A stretch of DNA of 64,000 bases from Bacteroidales bacterium (lineage in GTDB: Bacteria > Bacteroidota > Bacteroidia > Bacteroidales > Muribaculaceae), in contig JAAVFI010000035.1 in assembly GCA_014800815.1 (NCBI GenBank), positions 34,760-98,759 of the forward strand, in the 5' to 3' direction. A program made the translations under genes and the position numbers. Positions within the stretch are counted from its first letter, which is position 1. Every line of letters begins with the position of its first letter. Shown here piece after piece: positions 52,143 through 60,191 of this stretch. Below the pieces are notes generated by a model. The model did no database searches. It saw only the letters and a list, made by a program, of their open reading frames with translations, and had not been told where the DNA came from.

Positions 52143-54866
52143 ATGAAGAAACTCAACGGTTTTATTTCCGCATTCCTGCTTGCGGCTCTTGCTGCAAATG
52201 CGGTCCCGGCTAAACGAGGCTTCCGCAATATTACTCAGCCCGATGGTTCTGTCGTGGAGGCTGAACTCGTTGGCGACGAATTCGGTCATTTCTATCTTAC
52301 AAAAGATAATCGTCCGATGCTTCGCGATGCCAATGGAACTCTCCGCTATGCTTCGCTCAATGAGGCAGGCGAGGTAAAACTATCCGACAGCCCCGTAGCT
52401 GTAAATCTCAACGCATTCACAAAGCATATCGACAGCCGTCGTGAAGAGCGTGCTGCGATCCGCACAAATGCCCGCATGGCGCGTGCCAAGGCTCCCTCTC
52501 GCGTTGCCGCTCAGAACGGCATGGGTCTCTTCACCGGCAACTATCCCCGCACCGGCGAAGTCCACGCTCTGGTATTCCTCGTGCAGTACACCGATGCAAA
52601 ATTCAGCATCGCCGACCCCAAGCAATATTTCACCGATATGCTCAATAAGGAGGGCTTCTCCGAGAATGGCGGCACAGGCTCTGCCCGCGACTACTTCATC
52701 GAGCAGTCCGGCGGTCAGTTCGAACCCAACTTCGACGTATTCGGCCCCATTACCCTTGCCAAGAACCGTGCATACTACGGAGGCAACGACAATTATGGCG
52801 ACGACGAGCACCCCGAAGAAATGGCGGCAGAAGCTGCAGAACAGCTGAAGAATGTTATCAATTTTGCCGACTATGACTACGACGGCGACGGTTATGTCGA
52901 CGATATTATCGTGGTCTACGCAGGCATGGGCGAGGCCGACGGTGGCTCTGAAGATACTGTATGGCCTCACTCATGGGAAATCCCCAACGGCAAGACTTAC
53001 AATGGCAAGACTCTTTCAGGTTACTGCTGTATCAGCGAGCTCGAAGGTAGCGGAATCAAGGCTCCTATCGGAACATTTGTGCACGAATATTCGCATGTAA
53101 TGGGTCTTCCTGACCTTTACCATACTACAAGCAGTAGTGCATATTATACACCCGGTGAATACAGCGTGCTCGACTACGGCCCCTACAACAACCAGGGTCG
53201 CACTCCGCCCGCCTACGGTGCATACGAGCGTAACGCAATGGGTTGGCTTGACCCTATCGTTCTCGACAGCCCTGCCGATGTTACTCTCGAAGACATCAAG
53301 AGCTCAAACTGCACCTACCTCATCCCCACAGAGAAGACTACAGAATTTTTCCTCCTCGAAAACCGTCAGCAGACAGGTTGGGACAAATATATCCCCGGCC
53401 ACGGCATGCTCGTATGGCACATTGATTTTGTGCAGAGCGTTTGGGATAGTAACAAGGTAAACAACACCCGCACCCACCAGTACGTCGATATCGTGGAGGC
53501 TAACAATAATCCGGACGGTTCAAGCATTTCAGCAATGGCCGGTTATCCCTTCCCCGGAACCTCCGGCAAGAACGGTTTCACCTCTACCACCACCCCCGCC
53601 CTCAAATCTTGGGCAGGAAAGGCTATCGACATGCCTATTACCGAGATTAAAGAATCCAACGGCGTGATCACCTTCGCTGCTGCAGGTGGCAACTTCGAGT
53701 TCGACAAACCTAAGGCTCCCACCCTTACAGCTGCCGACAACGGTACTATCACCGTGAAATGGAATGTCGTATCTCACGCAACCGACTATATCCTCAACGT
53801 CTACAGCCGCGAAAACGGCAACGTGACATATCTCGGCAAGTACAAGGATTACCACACCGGCAACATCCTTACTCAGATTATCGACGGCGTTGAGCCCGAG
53901 CAGGAATACTTTGCTACTATCACCGCCGCTGCAGGTCTCAAACTCTCCGAGCCCTCCGACGAAGCTTCTGTAGTCACTCCCGCTCTTTCCTACGAATATG
54001 TCACCCCTGTAGCTGTAAGCGGTGTCCTCGAAAGCAACGGCAACGTAACTTTCTCTTGGAATCCCGTAAAATACGCCACAGACTACCGCCTCACTGTCAA
54101 GGTAGAATCTGATGGTACCGATGAGATCGTTACAACCGGCTTCGGTTCTGGCAACTCGGCCACTATACCTACCGGCTGGACTTGGACAGGTTCTACATCC
54201 GATGTCTATAAGTCGACATCTACCGGATACTTTGGCGAGAGCGCACCCTCTCTCAAGTTCAGCAAAGACGGTGCTACGCTCACCACAAAGACTTTCGACG
54301 GTCTCGTGAAAGAAATCAGCTTCTTCTATGTAGGAGCTTCCGCAAACGGTTCCACTCTCGCTGTCGAAGGTACAACCAACGGTTCGTCTTGGTTCAATAT
54401 CGCAACGATCAACGACCTCGACAAGCACAACGCTGCCGGAGTAGTTACTACTGTCGTACCCTCTGCAAATGCAAACTGCATCCGCTTCAAATACACTAAG
54501 GCTGTAGGCAACGCCGGTCTTGACGATGTCAAGCTTAAAGTGTCGTCGAGAATTTCGGAAATCCACCCCGACTTCAACGCTCTGTCGGTAGGCAACACCA
54601 CCTCACACACAGCTGTTGTTAGCGGCAACTATCCTCACATCTTCTTCTCTGTGCAGGCCGTAGATGCCAACGGAAACCTTTCTCGCGCTTCCGATTTTGT
54701 TGAAGTTGTCACCCCCTCGGGCGTATCCGCTCCCGGTGTCACCGAAGCCGACCTCGACGCCCCCGTTGAGTACTTCAACCTCCAGGGTTGCCCCGTAGCA
54801 AACCCCTCTGCCGGCATCTACATCCGCCGCCAGGGTACCAAAGTCACCAAAGTGATTATAAAGTAA
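52143..54866 (+). CDS. M6 family metalloprotease, secreted
   Basis: A 907-residue exported protein: signal peptide (1-22), propeptide-like region with REERAAIRTNARMARAKAPS (to about 120), then an M6 (immune inhibitor A-like) protease domain with the zinc motif VHEYSHVMGLPDLY (His314, Glu315, His318) and GMGWLDP-like NAMGWLDP. Two fibronectin type III-like domains (about 520-620 and 622-780, the latter interrupted by a jelly-roll-like segment) precede a C-terminal tail ending VEYFNLQGCPVANPSAGIYI and TKVTKVIIK, which resembles sorting tails of exported Bacteroidetes proteins. The substrate is unknown; host or dietary protein is plausible for a gut organism. Confidence 0.9.
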   Translation: MKKLNGFISAFLLAALAANAVPAKRGFRNITQPDGSVVEAELVGDEFGHFYLTKDNRPMLRDANGTLRYASLNEAGEVKLSDSPVAVNLNAFTKHIDSRREERAAIRTNARMARAKAPSRVAAQNGMGLFTGNYPRTGEVHALVFLVQYTDAKFSIADPKQYFTDMLNKEGFSENGGTGSARDYFIEQSGGQFEPNFDVFGPITLAKNRAYYGGNDNYGDDEHPEEMAAEAAEQLKNVINFADYDYDGDGYVDDIIVVYAGMGEADGGSEDTVWPHSWEIPNGKTYNGKTLSGYCCISELEGSGIKAPIGTFVHEYSHVMGLPDLYHTTSSSAYYTPGEYSVLDYGPYNNQGRTPPAYGAYERNAMGWLDPIVLDSPADVTLEDIKSSNCTYLIPTEKTTEFFLLENRQQTGWDKYIPGHGMLVWHIDFVQSVWDSNKVNNTRTHQYVDIVEANNNPDGSSISAMAGYPFPGTSGKNGFTSTTTPALKSWAGKAIDMPITEIKESNGVITFAAAGGNFEFDKPKAPTLTAADNGTITVKWNVVSHATDYILNVYSRENGNVTYLGKYKDYHTGNILTQIIDGVEPEQEYFATITAAAGLKLSEPSDEASVVTPALSYEYVTPVAVSGVLESNGNVTFSWNPVKYATDYRLTVKVESDGTDEIVTTGFGSGNSATIPTGWTWTGSTSDVYKSTSTGYFGESAPSLKFSKDGATLTTKTFDGLVKEISFFYVGASANGSTLAVEGTTNGSSWFNIATINDLDKHNAAGVVTTVVPSANANCIRFKYTKAVGNAGLDDVKLKVSSRISEIHPDFNALSVGNTTSHTAVVSGNYPHIFFSVQAVDANGNLSRASDFVEVVTPSGVSAPGVTEADLDAPVEYFNLQGCPVANPSAGIYIRRQGTKVTKVIIK

Positions 54867-54883
54867 TCATACAATAACTACCG

Positions 54884-54920
54884 AAAAGGGCTGTCTGACA
54901 ATGCTTGGGCAGCCCTTTTT
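54884..54920 (+). terminator. Terminator of the M6 protease gene
   Basis: AAAAGGGCTG (54884-54893) pairs with CAGCCCTTTT (54910-54919) over a 16-base loop and runs into a T stretch. Confidence 0.8.
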
Positions 54921-54983
54921 AGTTATATCTGCACATTCGTTCATCAGCCTTGAAAAAGCAATGTAAAAGATAGGAAAAATTCG

Positions 54984-54991
54984 TAACTTTG
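54984..54991 (+). promoter_or_regulatory. -7 box of the DUF3800 gene
   Basis: TAACTTTG matches TAnnTTTG, eight bases before the ATG at 55000, again a near-leaderless arrangement. No TTTG at the expected spacing. Confidence 0.5.
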
Positions 54992-54999
54992 CAGATATA

Positions 55000-55758
55000 A
55001 TGAAAGAAGAAAAGCAAAGTAAAACGAAATATTATCTCTACATTGATGAATGTGGAGACCAAAATTTGGAAAACTTTAATCCGAGTTTCCCTGTATTTAC
55101 ATTGTGCGGGATTCTGGTGTCAAGAGAGAGTAAACGTAAACTTGAAGAGGAATTTAACGCTTTGAAAATGGAGTTTTGGGGTAACCATGATGTGATAATT
55201 CATTCCCGCGAAATTCGTAGATGCAAAAATGAGTTTATAAACTTGTTAGACCCGGATATAAAAGAACGTTTCTACGAAAGAGTTAACGCAATCCTTTCGC
55301 AAAACGAAGTTTATGTTGTTGTCGCGTGTACGATACTTAAAGAGCCTTTCATTAGGCTCTTTAGCAACACTGAAGATGTTTACGGACTTTCCTTGTCATA
55401 TCTTATTGAGCGAAGTATATTTTGCGTCGATGATAAATGCGAAGCCGCATCTATAGACATAATATTTGAAAAACGAGGAAAGATTGAAGATAAGACTCTG
55501 ACAAAGTTTTACAATGGTTTGCGTGTAACAGGAACAAAATGGGTCGGGCCTGAACGATTGCAAAGTCGTATCGGAGCATTTACATCAAGAGCCAAAAAAG
55601 AGAATATAATCGGTCTGCAGATAGCGGACCTTATCGCATATCCGATAGCGAGAAAGGTGCTTAATCCGGACGCACCTAACCCGGCTTTTGAGATTATAAA
55701 GCCAAGTATATATTCATCGCACGGAGCGATGCTTGGTTTCAAGGTTATACCTCACTAA
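55000..55758 (+). CDS. DUF3800 domain protein (RNase H-like fold, possible defence gene)
   Basis: A 252-residue protein with the DUF3800 signatures YLYIDECGDQNL near the N-terminus (acidic residues likely metal ligands), IIHSREIRRCKNEF, and the late GLQIADLIAYPIARKV. The family is predicted to have an RNase H-like nuclease fold and is often found in defence islands and mobile elements, but its function is not established. The gene is AT-rich compared with its neighbours, stands alone between two terminators, and seems acquired. The reading frame is intact, with ECGD in place of the common ESGD. Confidence 0.82.
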   Translation: MKEEKQSKTKYYLYIDECGDQNLENFNPSFPVFTLCGILVSRESKRKLEEEFNALKMEFWGNHDVIIHSREIRRCKNEFINLLDPDIKERFYERVNAILSQNEVYVVVACTILKEPFIRLFSNTEDVYGLSLSYLIERSIFCVDDKCEAASIDIIFEKRGKIEDKTLTKFYNGLRVTGTKWVGPERLQSRIGAFTSRAKKENIIGLQIADLIAYPIARKVLNPDAPNPAFEIIKPSIYSSHGAMLGFKVIPH

Positions 55759-55770
55759 TCGGGTAGGATT

Positions 55771-55884
55771 AAAAGAAAAAAGAGCAGCCGGCCGGTTGCT
55801 CTTCCCCATCTGCGCCTGCAGATGCCTAAAATCGTTGCTTTCGCACTCGAAGTATTTCCTTAAGGGGAAACTACCCTTGTAAGT
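55771..55884 (-). ncRNA. Candidate small RNA of about 110 nt
   Basis: On the minus strand a consensus promoter (55919 to 55889) predicts a start near 55883. The transcript would contain a GGTAGTTTCC/GGAAATAC hairpin (55875-55850), a perfect seven-bp CATCTGC/GCAGATG hairpin (55824-55807) and end in a nine-bp GC-rich hairpin (55802-55781) followed by TTTTTTCTTTT (55780-55770), a strong rho-independent terminator. No start codon with a sensible frame is seen. Size and arrangement fit a stand-alone regulatory RNA. I do not recognise the family; 6S-type RNA is possible but the fold is not rod-like. Confidence 0.65.
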
Positions 55885-55888
55885 ATCG

Positions 55889-55919
55889 CAAAGTTAGTGA
55901 TTAGTTTGCTACCTACAAA
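55889..55919 (-). promoter_or_regulatory. Promoter of the candidate small RNA
   Basis: Minus strand TTTG (55919 to 55916), 19 bases, TAACTTTG (55896 to 55889). Confidence 0.7.
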
Positions 55920-56031
55920 ATTTTAACGAAGAAAAGTATATTTAAGTTTAGCTCGAGCGTTAGGAAATACTCTGAATTTTGGTACTTTCTTTGATAATAG
56001 ACGTTATGGCGATTTATCTTCTCTCTTTAAA

Positions 56032-56063
56032 TTTGCACGTAAAGTGTTTTTTCGCTAATTTTG
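56032..56063 (+). promoter_or_regulatory. Promoter of pheS operon
   Basis: TTTG at 56032-56035, 20 bases, TAATTTTG at 56056-56063: full consensus match, 24 bases before the pheS ATG. Confidence 0.78.
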
Positions 56064-56087
56064 CAGCTAAGATAGATTTATAACGCG

Positions 56088-57104
56088 ATGATAAATAAAA
56101 TCAATGAAATACGCGCCGAACTCATGGCTGCCACGGCTGCTAATGCTGCCGAGGTAGAGGCGCTCCGCATAAAATATCTCAGCAAGAAAGGCGCTGTCAG
56201 CGCACTCATGGCTGACTTCCGAAATGTTCCGGCTGAGCAGAAGCGCGAAATCGGACAGGCTCTCAACGAGCTCAAGACTTTCGCTACAGAGCGTATCAAC
56301 GAGCTCCGCGACAATGCCGGCAACGAAGGTTCCGCCGAGCTCCTCGACCTCACCCGCACCGAAGCACCCGTGCGTCTCGGTACCCGCCACCCCCTCTCGC
56401 TCGTTCGTGAGCAGATTATCGACATCTTCCGCCGCCTTGGTTTCACTATCGCCGAAGGTCCTGAGGTAGAAGACGACTGGCACGTATTCGAGGCTCTCAA
56501 CTTCGCTGCCGACCACCCCGCACGCGACATGCAGGATACCTTCTTCGTTGCCCGCAACCCCGAAGTTCTCCTCCGCACACACACTTCGTCGGTCCAGACT
56601 CGCGTAATGTCCTCGCAGAAGCCCCCTATCCGCATCATCTGCCCCGGACGCGTGTACCGCAACGAAGCGATCTCGGCACGCGCACACTGCTTCTTCCACC
56701 AGGTTGAAGCCCTCTACGTCGATAAGAACGTAACCTTCGCCGACCTCCGCCAGACACTCCTTTACTTCGCCCGCGAGATGTTCGGCCCCCAGACCGACAT
56801 CCGTCTCCGTCCGAGCTACTTCCCCTTCACCGAACCCTCAGCCGAAATGGACATCAGCTGCGACCTCTGCGGTGGCAAAGGCTGCTCATTCTGCAAGGGT
56901 ACAGGCTGGGTAGAGATTCTCGGTTGCGGTATGGTAGACCCCGCCGTGCTCGAAGCCTGCGGTATCGACTCCAAAGAGTACTCAGGTTTTGCTCTCGGCA
57001 TGGGTGTAGAGCGCATCACCAACCTCAAATATCGTGTGAAAGACCTCCGTCTGTTCTCTGAAAACGATACTCGCTTCCTCGAAGAATTTACAGCCGCACA
57101 CTGA
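56088..57104 (+). CDS. pheS: Phenylalanyl-tRNA synthetase alpha subunit
   Basis: Charges tRNA-Phe as part of an alpha2-beta2 enzyme. The 338-residue protein has the N-terminal coiled coil (1-90), the class II core with motif 1 near GPEVEDDWHVFEALNFAADH, motif 2 in RIICPGRVYRNEAISARAHC and FFHQVEALYVDK, and motif 3 in GFALGMGVERITNLKY. Four cysteines (CDLCGGKGCSFCKGTGW, about 262-278) suggest a zinc knuckle, seen in some bacterial PheS. The beta-subunit gene pheT is not adjacent. A consensus promoter precedes it and crcB follows after 17 bases. Confidence 0.95.
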   Translation: MINKINEIRAELMAATAANAAEVEALRIKYLSKKGAVSALMADFRNVPAEQKREIGQALNELKTFATERINELRDNAGNEGSAELLDLTRTEAPVRLGTRHPLSLVREQIIDIFRRLGFTIAEGPEVEDDWHVFEALNFAADHPARDMQDTFFVARNPEVLLRTHTSSVQTRVMSSQKPPIRIICPGRVYRNEAISARAHCFFHQVEALYVDKNVTFADLRQTLLYFAREMFGPQTDIRLRPSYFPFTEPSAEMDISCDLCGGKGCSFCKGTGWVEILGCGMVDPAVLEACGIDSKEYSGFALGMGVERITNLKYRVKDLRLFSENDTRFLEEFTAAH

Positions 57105-57121
57105 TAAATACCGTTTAAGCC

Positions 57122-57517
57122 GTGGCTGCTACTTCCGACTTCCTCGTCAGGCTTGCATTCGTCGGCATCGGAGCAATGGCAGGCGCAATGCTTCGCTTCG
57201 TGCTGCAGAGTGTAGTGTATAGCGGCAGTTCACCGTGGCTTCCGATTTTGGGCATCAACCTCACAGGCTGCTTCATCATAGGCGTCCTGTGGGTGATGCT
57301 CAATTATTTTTCTGCCCCCGCGTGGCTCGTGGCGCTACTCATGCCCGGCCTCCTGGGCGGATTCACCACATTCTCATCCTTCTCTCTCGACTTCATTGCC
57401 CTCATCCGTGATTCGAGACTCTGCACCGCAGCACTCTACTGGAGCGCCTCCGCTGTGGCAGGCCCGCTGCTGTGTGCACTTGGCTATTGGCTTACATCAA
57501 AAACACTCGACCTATGA
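57122..57517 (+). CDS. crcB: Fluoride exporter CrcB/Fluc
   Basis: A 131-residue four-helix membrane protein that forms dual-topology dimeric fluoride channels. Motifs: GAMAGAMLRFVL in helix 1, the GINLTGCFIIG segment with the key Asn, and GLLGGFTTFSSFSLD with the phenylalanine box and central sodium-site region. It starts with a GTG at 57122 (family N-terminus fits) and overlaps nth by four bases. No fluoride riboswitch is seen in the 17-base gap to pheS. Confidence 0.9.
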   Translation: MAATSDFLVRLAFVGIGAMAGAMLRFVLQSVVYSGSSPWLPILGINLTGCFIIGVLWVMLNYFSAPAWLVALLMPGLLGGFTTFSSFSLDFIALIRDSRLCTAALYWSASAVAGPLLCALGYWLTSKTLDL

Positions 57518-58212
57518 AACAGGCAGACCGATACAAAGCCGTCATAGAGCGTTTCAGCCGCGAAATGCCGGCGCCGACTACCGAACTTGTCTACAACGAC
57601 CCCTATCAACTCCTCGTTGCAGTCATACTCTCGGCCCAGTGCACCGACAAGCGCGTCAACATCATCACGCCCCCTCTCTTCAAAGCCTTCCCCACGGCAG
57701 CCGACATGGCCAATGCCACCTACGACGAAGTCTTCGAGCTGATTAAATCGTGCTCATATCCAAACAATAAGACCCGCTCGCTCCTCGGCATGGCCCGCCG
57801 CCTTACCGATGAATTCGGCGGTAAAGTACCCGAAGACATCGACAGCCTCATGTCGCTCCCCGGCGTAGGCCGCAAGACCGCCAACGTGATACTCTCCGTC
57901 GTCTTCGACCGTCCTGCAATGGCCGTCGACACCCACGTTTTCCGCGTCGCCGAGCGCATCGGCCTCACCACACGCAGCCGCAACCCCCTCACCACCGAGA
58001 AGAAACTCACCGAGAATATCCCAGCCGACCTCATCCCCAAGGCACACCACTGGCTCATCCTGCACGGACGCTACGTGTGCAAAGCGCGCAAGCCCGATTG
58101 CGAGTCCTGCTTCCTCACCGACATCTGCCGCTATCATCAGGCGCAACTCAAAGCCGACGAAAAAGCCGTAGAACGCACTCGCCGTATGGCCGACGAACCC
58201 TCAAAATCCTGA
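57514..58212 (+). CDS. nth: Endonuclease III (DNA glycosylase/AP lyase)
   Basis: Excises oxidised pyrimidines and cleaves the abasic site. The 232-residue enzyme has the helix-hairpin-helix LPGVGRKTANVIL with the catalytic Lys, the catalytic Asp in AVDTHVFRVAERIG, and the C-terminal [4Fe-4S] ligand set CKARKPDCESCFLTDIC (C-x6-C-x2-C-x5-C). The ATG at 57514 is chosen since it overlaps the crcB stop and gives the family start MKQADRYKAVIERF; a frame from 57472 adds 14 unrelated residues. Confidence 0.95.
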   Translation: MKQADRYKAVIERFSREMPAPTTELVYNDPYQLLVAVILSAQCTDKRVNIITPPLFKAFPTAADMANATYDEVFELIKSCSYPNNKTRSLLGMARRLTDEFGGKVPEDIDSLMSLPGVGRKTANVILSVVFDRPAMAVDTHVFRVAERIGLTTRSRNPLTTEKKLTENIPADLIPKAHHWLILHGRYVCKARKPDCESCFLTDICRYHQAQLKADEKAVERTRRMADEPSKS

Positions 58213-58216
58213 AATA

Positions 58217-58876
58217 ATGGAAGATACCAACCTGTTCATATTCATCATTGAGATGCTTGGCACCGTGGCTTTTGCCATTTCAGGTATCCGTCTGGCAGCC
58301 GCCAAGCGTTTCGACTGGTTCGGTGCATACATCGTCGGTCTCGTCACCGCCATTGGCGGCGGTACACTCCGCGACCTCCTGCTCGGCATCCCCGTATTCT
58401 GGATGCACTCATGGACCTACCTCTCGGTTACGGCACTCGCACTCATCATGGTCATTATATTCCGCAAAGTGCTGATTCAGGGCATGCGCACTCTCTTCAT
58501 TTTCGACGCTATCGGCCTCGCCCTCTTCGTCGTTGTAGGCATAGAGAAAAGCTTTGCCGCGGGCTATCCCGCATGGGTGGCTATAGCCATGGGTATCATC
58601 ACAGGCTCATTCGGCGGCGTCATCCGCGACATCCTAATCAACGAAGAACCCCTCTTTTTCCGTAAAGAGATATATGCTACCGCCTGCCTGGCCGGCGGAC
58701 TTGTCTACTGGCTGGTGATGCTGATATCCGGCTCTCCCATTGTACAGCAGATCAGCTGCGGTCTCACCGTCATTGGCCTGCGTATAGCTGCCGTTCACTA
58801 CCACTGGTCGCTCCCGCTTCTGCAGATCGACCTCCCCGAAGAATCAGAAGGAAAAGATGACTCTCGCTCCCGATAA
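58217..58876 (+). CDS. Trimeric intracellular cation channel (TRIC) family protein
   Basis: A 219-residue UPF0126/YicG-type membrane protein with seven helices arranged as two three-helix repeats. The paired glycine signatures are VTAIGGGTLRDLLLG and TGSFGGVIRDILINE. Bacterial TRIC proteins conduct monovalent cations as trimers; the physiological role is unclear. It follows nth by four bases and overlaps the GtrA gene by 20 bases. Confidence 0.88.
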   Translation: MEDTNLFIFIIEMLGTVAFAISGIRLAAAKRFDWFGAYIVGLVTAIGGGTLRDLLLGIPVFWMHSWTYLSVTALALIMVIIFRKVLIQGMRTLFIFDAIGLALFVVVGIEKSFAAGYPAWVAIAMGIITGSFGGVIRDILINEEPLFFRKEIYATACLAGGLVYWLVMLISGSPIVQQISCGLTVIGLRIAAVHYHWSLPLLQIDLPEESEGKDDSRSR

Positions 58877-59288
58877 AGTAGCCCGCTACATCCAGTTTGT
58901 GAAATACTGTATGGTGGGTGTGCTCAATACACTCGTCACCTACGGCGTGATATACCTCTGCAAGTCCTTTTTAGGCATGAATCTGTACGTCTGCAACGCA
59001 CTCGGATACCTTGCCGGACTCACCAACTCATTTTTCTGCAATAAATCGTGGGTTTTCAAATCAAGCGGCAGCTACCGCCGCGAGATGACGCGCTTCTTCG
59101 CAGGCTTCGCCATCTGCTACGCCCTCCAGTTCATCCTCGTATGGATGCTCACCGAGAGCGAGTTCGGAAGCCTTGAATTCATGATTTGCGGTATAGTGAT
59201 ATCCGGCTACGGCATTGCCACCGTGCTCGGAAATATAGTCTATACCCTCGCTAATTTCGTTTATAATAAGCTCGTTACCTTCCGTTAA
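58857..59288 (+). CDS. GtrA family membrane protein
   Basis: A 143-residue protein with four membrane helices. GtrA signatures: FVKYCMVGVLNTLVTYGVIY in helix 1, LGYLAGLTNSFFCNKSWVF in helix 2, and the C-terminal NFVYNKLVTFR. Such proteins assist transfer of polyprenyl-linked sugars across the inner membrane. It is the last gene of the pheS run, overlapping the TRIC gene by 20 bases, and its stop overlaps that of the convergent ArgC-like gene by four bases. It is a second GtrA in this window (see 18208). Confidence 0.9.
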   Translation: MTLAPDKVARYIQFVKYCMVGVLNTLVTYGVIYLCKSFLGMNLYVCNALGYLAGLTNSFFCNKSWVFKSSGSYRREMTRFFAGFAICYALQFILVWMLTESEFGSLEFMICGIVISGYGIATVLGNIVYTLANFVYNKLVTFR

Positions 59289-60187
59289 ATCGAAAGTCCC
59301 GTACGCTCGTGCAACCCGAATATAAGGTCCATGATGTGTACGGCAGTACCCGTACAACCCTTTGTCAGCGCATCGAGTGTAGCTCCTATTTTCAGAGTAT
59401 CGCCCTCCTTGCTCAGCTGTATCAGGCACTTGTTGCTGCCGCGAAGGTCCTCTTCAAGCTCGGTAGTTTCGGGCAGAATGTACACGAAGCCGTGGTCGCT
59501 GTAAGCCTCCTCATAGATACGCTCGATTTCCTCCAGCGCAAGCGAACATTTCACGCTTGCATGCAGGTCCAGACGCTCGTACGGAGCCTCTGGTAGGGGA
59601 GCGGACGCAATCTTGCCGGCATATTCAGGCTGCATTTCGCGCAGAGTCACAAAAGCTTCCTCCGACGCTTCGGCAAGAGTGTGCGGGCGGTTTGTCGCCA
59701 TTTCGATATTGATATCGCCCTCCAGCAGACCGTACTTGGCGAGCGGCATGAGCGCCAGCTCTATCAGCATAGCCTCCGCGCGCGGACCGAACGCCGCACG
59801 TGCACCTCTCACGAGAGCCTTGCGGTTGTATTCAGCCAGACCGTACACAAATTCCTCGGGACGTTCGCTCCGCAGACGCGGCGACTCACCGAGCACTATC
59901 AGTTTGAATTCCGGCTCGTTCCTGAACTTCTCCATGATTTCCTCGGTGAGATTTTCCTCGTCAATCACAAAGAGCAGATCGAGCTTGTCGAGGTCGGGAA
60001 TACGCTCGAGTCGTAGACTGGTTTCGCCTGCAAAAACAGGATGCAATTCCGCTATAGGGGCTGTGTTGCCTGCAGGAGATGCCACCATGCGCAGGTCTAC
60101 GTCGGGGTGGCGCAGAAGCAGACGGAGAAGTTGTTTTCTTACAGGGTCGATTAGGGTCGACGATCCGTAGATACCGGCTTTAATCAT
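59285..60187 (-). CDS. ArgC-like protein lacking the catalytic cysteine
   Basis: A 300-residue homologue of N-acetyl-gamma-glutamyl-phosphate reductase by its frame: LLRLLLRHPDVDLRMVAS near the N-terminus, VYGLAEYNRKALVRGAR (115-130) and the C-terminal RGSNKCLIQL and GCTGTAVHIMDLIFGLHERT. Two key features are gone: the dinucleotide loop GASGYTG is replaced by YGSSTLID, and the catalytic NPGCYPTA is replaced by AAFGPRAEAM (about 131-140). It should not catalyse the ArgC reaction. It follows waaA by four bases in the gltX-waaA transcript, so a structural or regulatory role in that context is possible. The function is unknown. Confidence 0.75.
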   Translation of the reverse strand: MIKAGIYGSSTLIDPVRKQLLRLLLRHPDVDLRMVASPAGNTAPIAELHPVFAGETSLRLERIPDLDKLDLLFVIDEENLTEEIMEKFRNEPEFKLIVLGESPRLRSERPEEFVYGLAEYNRKALVRGARAAFGPRAEAMLIELALMPLAKYGLLEGDINIEMATNRPHTLAEASEEAFVTLREMQPEYAGKIASAPLPEAPYERLDLHASVKCSLALEEIERIYEEAYSDHGFVYILPETTELEEDLRGSNKCLIQLSKEGDTLKIGATLDALTKGCTGTAVHIMDLIFGLHERTGLSI

Positions 60188-60191
60188 ACGT

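Noticed and set aside
53529..54566. 345-codon reverse frame in the M6 protease gene
   Set aside because: Lies wholly within the secreted protease gene, no independent evidence.
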